NCBI GenBank assembly: GCA_015478675.1
Contig: JADMIH010000139.1
Span: 1-10,428 of the forward strand
DNA: 10,428 nt
From: Chloroflexota bacterium
Lineage (GTDB): Bacteria; Chloroflexota; Chloroflexia; QHBQ01; JADMIH01
Reading direction: 5' to 3'
Shown here: positions 7,428 through 10,428 of the stretch, piece by piece
Layout of the letters: each line of letters starts with the position of its first letter
Position numbering within the stretch: position 1 is the first letter of the stretch
Made by a program: the position numbers and the translations under genes
The notes under the pieces: model-generated
Databases searched by the model: none
What the model was told of the DNA's origin: nothing
The model's input: only the letters and a program-made list of their open reading frames with translations

Positions 7428-7461
7428 CGCCTGCGGCGAACTTACTTACCGCCTCCGGCGG
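7428..7461. repeat. Twin small GC hairpins after dnaG
   Basis: Two related short stem-loops, CGCC-TGC-GGCG at 7428-7438 and CCGCC-TCC-GGCGG at 7449-7461, begin 10 bases after the dnaG stop and are separated by ten AT-richer bases. There is no T-run, so Rho-independent termination is uncertain. Confidence 0.55.
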
Positions 7462-7488
7462 AATTATGAATTAGCAATTATGAATAGA
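7461..7488 (-). repeat. Heptamer repeat between dnaG and the sigma factor gene
   Basis: Four 7-base units (GAATTAT, GAATTAG, CAATTAT, GAATAGA) read as the ATTCATA-type heptamer on the opposite strand. Two more units (ATAATTC, GTAATTA) lie at 7561-7574. The rest of this 222-base gap holds a small palindrome GTTAGC-A-GCTAAC (7507-7519) and a TATAAT at 7560-7565 without a recognisable -35. Confidence 0.65.
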
Positions 7489-7640
7489 GCATCAACCCAC
7501 AGAACAGTTAGCAGCTAACACCCTTTACTCGCCTACAGGAGCATAGCCTATCGCCAACTTATAATTCGTAATTACCATAGACTACCGAGATTGCCGAAGA
7601 GTTTGTTGAGAGTTTTGAGGACGCAGAAAGAGGGAAAAAG

Positions 7641-9125
7641 ATGAATGCAGAGCTTCTGGACGACCTGGCACCCAACCCCGCTCGCCAGTCCAAGCGGGAC
7701 AATCTTACCATGCTGCAAATAGACGACATTTGCGGCGACATGGTAAACCTTGGCGTTATGCCCCTCGATGACACCATTACCCTCCCCGGCCTCCACGATG
7801 TCCCCGATCACCCTGACGAAATCGAGGTCGAGCCTGCCGACGAGCACGTAGAAATGGTGCTCAGCATGGAGGGCGTAGGCACCGAGGACCCGGTGCGTAT
7901 GTACCTGCGCGAGATTGGCCGCGTCGCGCTCCTTACCGCCGATCATGAGGTTGCCCTTGCCAAGAGAATGGAGCGCGGCGAATGCCTGAGCGCCGTCCTC
8001 GAAGGCCTTGAAGACCACTACGGCTTCTTGCCGCCCGCCGAGATCGTCTGCCTCGAAATCTACGAGTCGCTGGTCCGTAGCTGGCCCGTCCTCGAAGCGG
8101 TCTACACCGCCCAAAGAAGCGAGCAACCACCCCACTCCAGGCGTGCCCTCCTCTCCTCTATGTCGCCCGCCGACACAATCGAGCAATCCCTGCTGCGTAA
8201 GCTCGCCGTGCGCGAGTCCACCCTGCCCGAAAGAATCGCCGATAACGTCCGCAGCACCCTCCTCACCGCCTTCATGCTTCCTGAGCCTCTACAGGCCGCC
8301 ATTGACCAGGGCGCATGGCCCGACGGCGAAGAACTCGCCCTTATCCTACTCGACTACGAAGGCAACCTCGATAACCACTGGCAAAAAATCATAGATGATG
8401 CCTGCGAAGCCCGCCGCCACCTCATCGAAGCCAACCTCCGCCTCGTAGTCAGCGTCGCTAAAAAATACACGGGGCGCGGCATGACCCTTCTTGACCTCAT
8501 ACAGGAAGGCAATATCGGCCTCCTCAAAGCGGTCGAGAAGTTCCGCTACAGCAAAGGCTACAAATTCTCCACTTACGCCACCTGGTGGATACGCCAGGCT
8601 ATCACCCGCTCTATCGCCGACCAGGCGCGTACCATCCGCATCCCCGTCCATATGGTCGAGACGATCAACCGAGTTCTCAAAACCTCCCGCCGCCTGATGC
8701 AAGACCTCAGCCGCGAACCCACCCCCGAAGAACTCGGCGAAGCCATCGGTATGCCTGCCGACAAGGTGCGCGAAATCCTCAAAATCAGCCAGGAACCTAT
8801 CTCCCTCGAAACACCCATAGGCGAGGAAGAAGATAGCCATCTCGGTGACTTCATCGAAGACTCTAAAGCTGTCGCCCCGCCTGAGGCCGCGTCACACCAC
8901 CTCCTCAAAGAGCAGATTTGCTCGGTCCTCGGCTCACTCACCAAGCGCGAGCGCAAAGTCCTCCAGCTGCGCTTTGGCCTGGAAGATGGCCGCAGCCGCA
9001 CCCTCGAAGAAGTAGGCCGGGAGTTCGGCGTCACCAGAGAGCGCATCCGCCAGATTGAAACCAAAGCTCTCCGCAAGCTCCGCCACCCCTCCCGCTCCAA
9101 AAAGCTAAAAGATTACATGGAGTAG
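7641..9125 (+). CDS. rpoD: Primary RNA polymerase sigma factor (RpoD/SigA)
   Basis: This is the housekeeping group 1 sigma-70 factor that directs RNA polymerase to -10/-35 promoters. The 494-residue product has region 1.2 ([11 protein letters not shown], residues 83-93). A long non-conserved stretch at about 116-245 follows. Region 2 begins with [12 protein letters not shown] at residue 265 and includes [18 protein letters not shown] and the -10-reading [10 protein letters not shown] (about 311-320). Region 3 spans about 331-410. Region 4 ends in the helix-turn-helix [20 protein letters not shown] (from residue 454), which reads the -35 element. The classic region 1.1 is short and poorly recognisable. 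ATG 7641 has AGAGGG six bases upstream. The frame stays open back to 7581 with an acidic, coding-like stretch but only an ATT as a possible earlier start. The strong TTGACA/TATAAT promoter of the nearby tRNA fits this factor's expected specificity. Confidence 0.96.
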   Translation: MNAELLDDLAPNPARQSKRDNLTMLQIDDICGDMVNLGVMPLDDTITLPGLHDVPDHPDEIEVEPADEHVEMVLSMEGVGTEDPVRMYLREIGRVALLTADHEVALAKRMERGECLSAVLEGLEDHYGFLPPAEIVCLEIYESLVRSWPVLEAVYTAQRSEQPPHSRRALLSSMSPADTIEQSLLRKLAVRESTLPERIADNVRSTLLTAFMLPEPLQAAIDQGAWPDGEELALILLDYEGNLDNHWQKIIDDACEARRHLIEANLRLVVSVAKKYTGRGMTLLDLIQEGNIGLLKAVEKFRYSKGYKFSTYATWWIRQAITRSIADQARTIRIPVHMVETINRVLKTSRRLMQDLSREPTPEELGEAIGMPADKVREILKISQEPISLETPIGEEEDSHLGDFIEDSKAVAPPEAASHHLLKEQICSVLGSLTKRERKVLQLRFGLEDGRSRTLEEVGREFGVTRERIRQIETKALRKLRHPSRSKKLKDYME

Positions 9126-9169
9126 ACCACGGAGCTCGTAACGAGGGGTCGGGATTAGGAACTGATAGC

Positions 9170-9587
9170 TTAACCCTTCCCCTCCCGCAGCATACCTGCA
9201 TACTCATGGGGCATAAGGTCAGGGTAGCTGGTGGCCTCAATTGCCCGCGCTGCCTCTTCTACATCGTAGGACACACGGACAAACTCGACGGATAGCTCTT
9301 TGCCTGGAGCCTCCATTACCACATAACAGGCGCGGGAGTCTCCGTCCTTCGGCTTGCCTACGCTTCCCTCATTTGTTACCTGGCGACTACTCGGCAGTAT
9401 CCGGTGATAAGGAATGTGGGTGTGGCCACATACCAGCACGTCAGACGCGACCATATCAAGCAGGCGCTCAAGGCTACTATCGGGCCGATCCTCGTAAAGA
9501 TATTCGTTTATGCGCCGGGGGCTTCCATAGCACCAGCATTACCTTAAGATCGCCAAGCTGTAAGGCTATTTTCGAAGGGAGCTCTAT
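9170..9587 (-). pseudogene. Metallophosphoesterase (YfcE/calcineurin-like) fragment, frameshifted
   Basis: The intact 3' part (start of frame at 9454) encodes VLVCGHTHIP, NEGSVGKPKDGDSRACY and EFVRVSYDVEEAARAI, the C-terminal half of a calcineurin-like phosphoesterase of the YfcE/MJ0936 type. Homologous sequence continues upstream as NEYLYEDRPDSSLERLL. Between 9524 and 9533 the frame changes: LQLGDLKVMLV runs into an extra base exactly where the conserved VHGSPRR segment is expected, so the metal-binding His codon is broken. About 138 of roughly 240 residues remain. The metal-binding DxH, GDxxD and GNHD motifs of the N-terminal half are absent. Together these make an inactive product very likely. 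It lies last in a - strand unit, tail to tail with the sigma factor gene. Confidence 0.85.
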
Positions 9588-9833
9588 CTAGCTTGGGGTT
9601 GTAAGAGGTCCAGTTATTAGGGCTTTAGGGCGTGTGCGTGTTGGTTCTTCTCTATGTATATATGTGGTTATTCTGGGGTCTGCATCTATAGGGGTTGTGG
9701 GGCTTGAGGGTGGTGGTAATGTGAGGTGCTTGCGCCTTGTGTTCTGTATTATTTGTTTGATATGTGTTATGACAAGGGCTGATACTATTATCAGCCCGAG
9801 AAAGATTATCATGTTGGTTGTTGTGTCGTCCAA
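9588..9833 (-). CDS. Small single-pass membrane protein, unknown function
   Basis: The predicted product is 81 residues from a TTG start, or 74 from the ATG at 9812-9810, which begins directly at the hydrophobic segment MIIFLGLIIVSALVITHI. The basic HIKQIIQNTRRKH that follows should hold the C-terminal tail in the cytoplasm. The tail is rich in Pro, Thr and Arg and I do not recognise it. Neither start has a clear ribosome binding site, so it may be read by coupling: only eight bases separate the TTG from the stop of the helix-turn-helix frame upstream. Its TAG stop falls where homology of the phosphoesterase fragment begins, so the last residues may have been created by the deletion that truncated that gene. 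The ORF is long for chance but unsupported by homology. Confidence 0.45.
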   Translation of the reverse strand: MDDTTTNMIIFLGLIIVSALVITHIKQIIQNTRRKHLTLPPPSSPTTPIDADPRITTYIHREEPTRTRPKALITGPLTTPS

Positions 9834-9841
9834 AGTATGAT

Positions 9842-10111
9842 TTAAGAGGCTTTGGCTTCTTGTGGGTATAGCTCGGCGACGTCTTTTCTGCTTACCATTG
9901 TTTTAGGAGCTTTCTTTTTTTGTTGCTTGTAATTGATGGTATCGGTTTTGTTTGCAGGGTAGCCTTGTAGTCTGTTTGTATCAATGGCCCACATTATGGC
10001 TTATAGGCTTCGGTTAGCTACTCGGGCAGCATCGGCTATAGATATTAGGTCTTCTGGGACTTCTACCTCGTGATCATGTCCTAGATTGCATCTTACTTTC
10101 ACTGTTTGCAC
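9842..10111 (-). pseudogene. Small helix-turn-helix protein interrupted by an in-frame TAA
   Basis: Starting at GTG 10111 the frame reads a short Cys/His-containing strand segment (VRCNLGHDHEVEVPED) and then ISIADAARVANRSL, the first helices of a MerR/excisionase-like helix-turn-helix. A TAA follows at 10003-10001. The same frame then continues with MWAIDTNRLQGYP, a Lys/Gln-rich stretch, and MVSRKDVAELYP, which fit the recognition helix and wing of the same fold. It ends at TAA 9844-9842. Joined, the protein would be 89 residues with a normal layout for such domains. The second part has no ribosome binding site of its own (ATG at 9994). The simplest reading is a nonsense mutation in a small DNA-binding regulator, for example a Ser TCA codon changed to TAA. 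It is the first gene after the tRNA and is probably read from the tRNA promoter. Confidence 0.65.
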
Positions 10112-10119
10112 TCCTATTG

Positions 10120-10126
10120 CCTCCTT
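10120..10126 (-). promoter_or_regulatory. Strong ribosome binding site (AAGGAGG)
   Basis: On the - strand AAGGAGG lies eight bases before GTG 10111. It selects that start over an upstream ATG at 10132. An even earlier open start at 10189 falls inside the tRNA and can be dismissed. This is among the clearest Shine-Dalgarno sequences in the window, which shows the helix-turn-helix frame was a genuine gene. Confidence 0.85.
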
Positions 10127-10159
10127 CCGCATGAGACCCCAGCTACGTTTATGTAGTAG

Positions 10160-10231
10160 AGCGGGAGACCAGGCTCGAACTGGCGACATTCTGCTTGGAA
10201 GGCAGACACTCTACCACTGAGTTACTCCCGC
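10160..10231 (-). tRNA. tRNA-Gly (anticodon TCC)
   Basis: The 72-base - strand sequence folds into a full cloverleaf. The acceptor stem is GCGGGAG with CTCCCGC. The D stem is ACTC/GAGT around AGTGGTA. The anticodon stem TCTGC/GCAGA carries the loop CTTCCAA, giving anticodon TCC, which reads GGA and GGG glycine codons. The T arm is GCCAG-TTCGAGC-CTGGT. The discriminator base is T and the CCA end is not encoded. The gene lies directly downstream of a consensus promoter and 48 bases before the start of the helix-turn-helix frame. Confidence 0.97.
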
Positions 10232-10243
10232 GATTTCGCCCTT

Positions 10244-10272
10244 ATTATACAAGGCGTATATCAGTGTGTCAA
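10244..10272 (-). promoter_or_regulatory. Consensus sigma-70 promoter for the tRNA-Gly unit
   Basis: On the - strand TTGACA (10272-10267) is followed after exactly 17 bases by TATAAT (10249-10244). Both hexamers are perfect and the spacing is optimal. Transcription should begin near 10237, a few bases before the mature tRNA 5' end at 10231. Confidence 0.92.
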
Positions 10273-10292
10273 CTTGGGTCTTCTCTTTAAGC

Positions 10293-10410
10293 GTTCAGAG
10301 TTGGGGTGCAGGGGCTATGCCCCTGACGGGGTATCAGGGGTGTCCCCTAATCTCTCCTGATAAGAGTTCCCCCTCCCACGTGTGGGAGGGGGTTAGGGGG
10401 TGGGCCTTGC
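10293..10410 (+). repeat. Composite GC-rich intergenic repeat, copy B
   Basis: The element starts GTTCAGAG and contains hairpins CAGGGGC-TAT-GCCCCTG (10309-10325) and AGGGG-TGT-CCCCT (10336-10348). It reaches a strong stem-loop with arms 10369-10378 and 10383-10392, then GGGGGTGGG. The order and the 76-base offset from start to the C-rich hairpin match copy A at 5063. It lies behind the tRNA promoter. It may extend toward the window edge; nothing else is recognised to 10428. Confidence 0.8.
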
Positions 10411-10428
10411 CTTTGTACAATGCTAGTG

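Noticed and set aside
9126..9169. Intrinsic terminator after the sigma factor gene
   Set aside because: The only palindrome, CTCGT-A-ACGAG, has a one-base loop and no T-run.
10001..10003. Recoded stop codon for a special amino acid
   Set aside because: TAA is not the usual selenocysteine or pyrrolysine codon and no downstream recoding stem was recognised. A nonsense mutation is simpler.
10001..10189. A 62-residue frame starting inside the tRNA
   Set aside because: Its first residues are antisense-free tRNA sequence read as protein. The AAGGAGG site places the real start at 10111.

Overview
The window looks like a chromosomal segment of a Chloroflexota bacterium. The evidence is a primary sigma factor with a long insert between regions 1.2 and 2, dnaG directly upstream of it, and a very large glycosyltransferase-C-like membrane protein of a type I associate with that phylum. 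The phylum call rests on protein style alone. The main + strand genes have strongly C-biased third codon positions.

Layout. Positions 1-609 hold a short hypothetical gene that may have lost its 5' end, a 25-bp perfect inverted repeat, and a run of seven-base repeats that stops at the next start codon. Positions 610-4175 hold a two-gene operon with a 4-base start/stop overlap: a YgjP-type zinc metallopeptidase and a 1010-residue polytopic GT-C-like protein. The second gene contains three heptamer-repeat patches that keep the reading frame. Positions 4180-5029, on the - strand, hold a class I SAM methyltransferase whose codon use differs from its neighbours. Just past its stop lies the 3' remnant of a hicB antitoxin gene. 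Positions 5030-5492 are a gene-free stretch with one copy of a composite GC-rich repeat and two perfect DnaA boxes in opposite orientation. Positions 5493-9125 hold dnaG and the primary sigma factor gene.

From 10272 back to 9170, the - strand carries a transcription unit driven by a consensus promoter (TTGACA, 17 bases, TATAAT). It reads tRNA-Gly(TCC), a small helix-turn-helix gene interrupted by an in-frame TAA, a small single-pass membrane protein, and a 5'-truncated, frameshifted metallophosphoesterase pseudogene. The window ends in a second copy of the composite repeat.

The primase and sigma factor are core replication and transcription functions, and the DnaA boxes suggest, without proving it, a link between initiation and dnaG expression. 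The intergenic regions and the tRNA-proximal unit appear to be in active decay: at least three broken genes and several repeat families. I found no complete new defence or mobile system.
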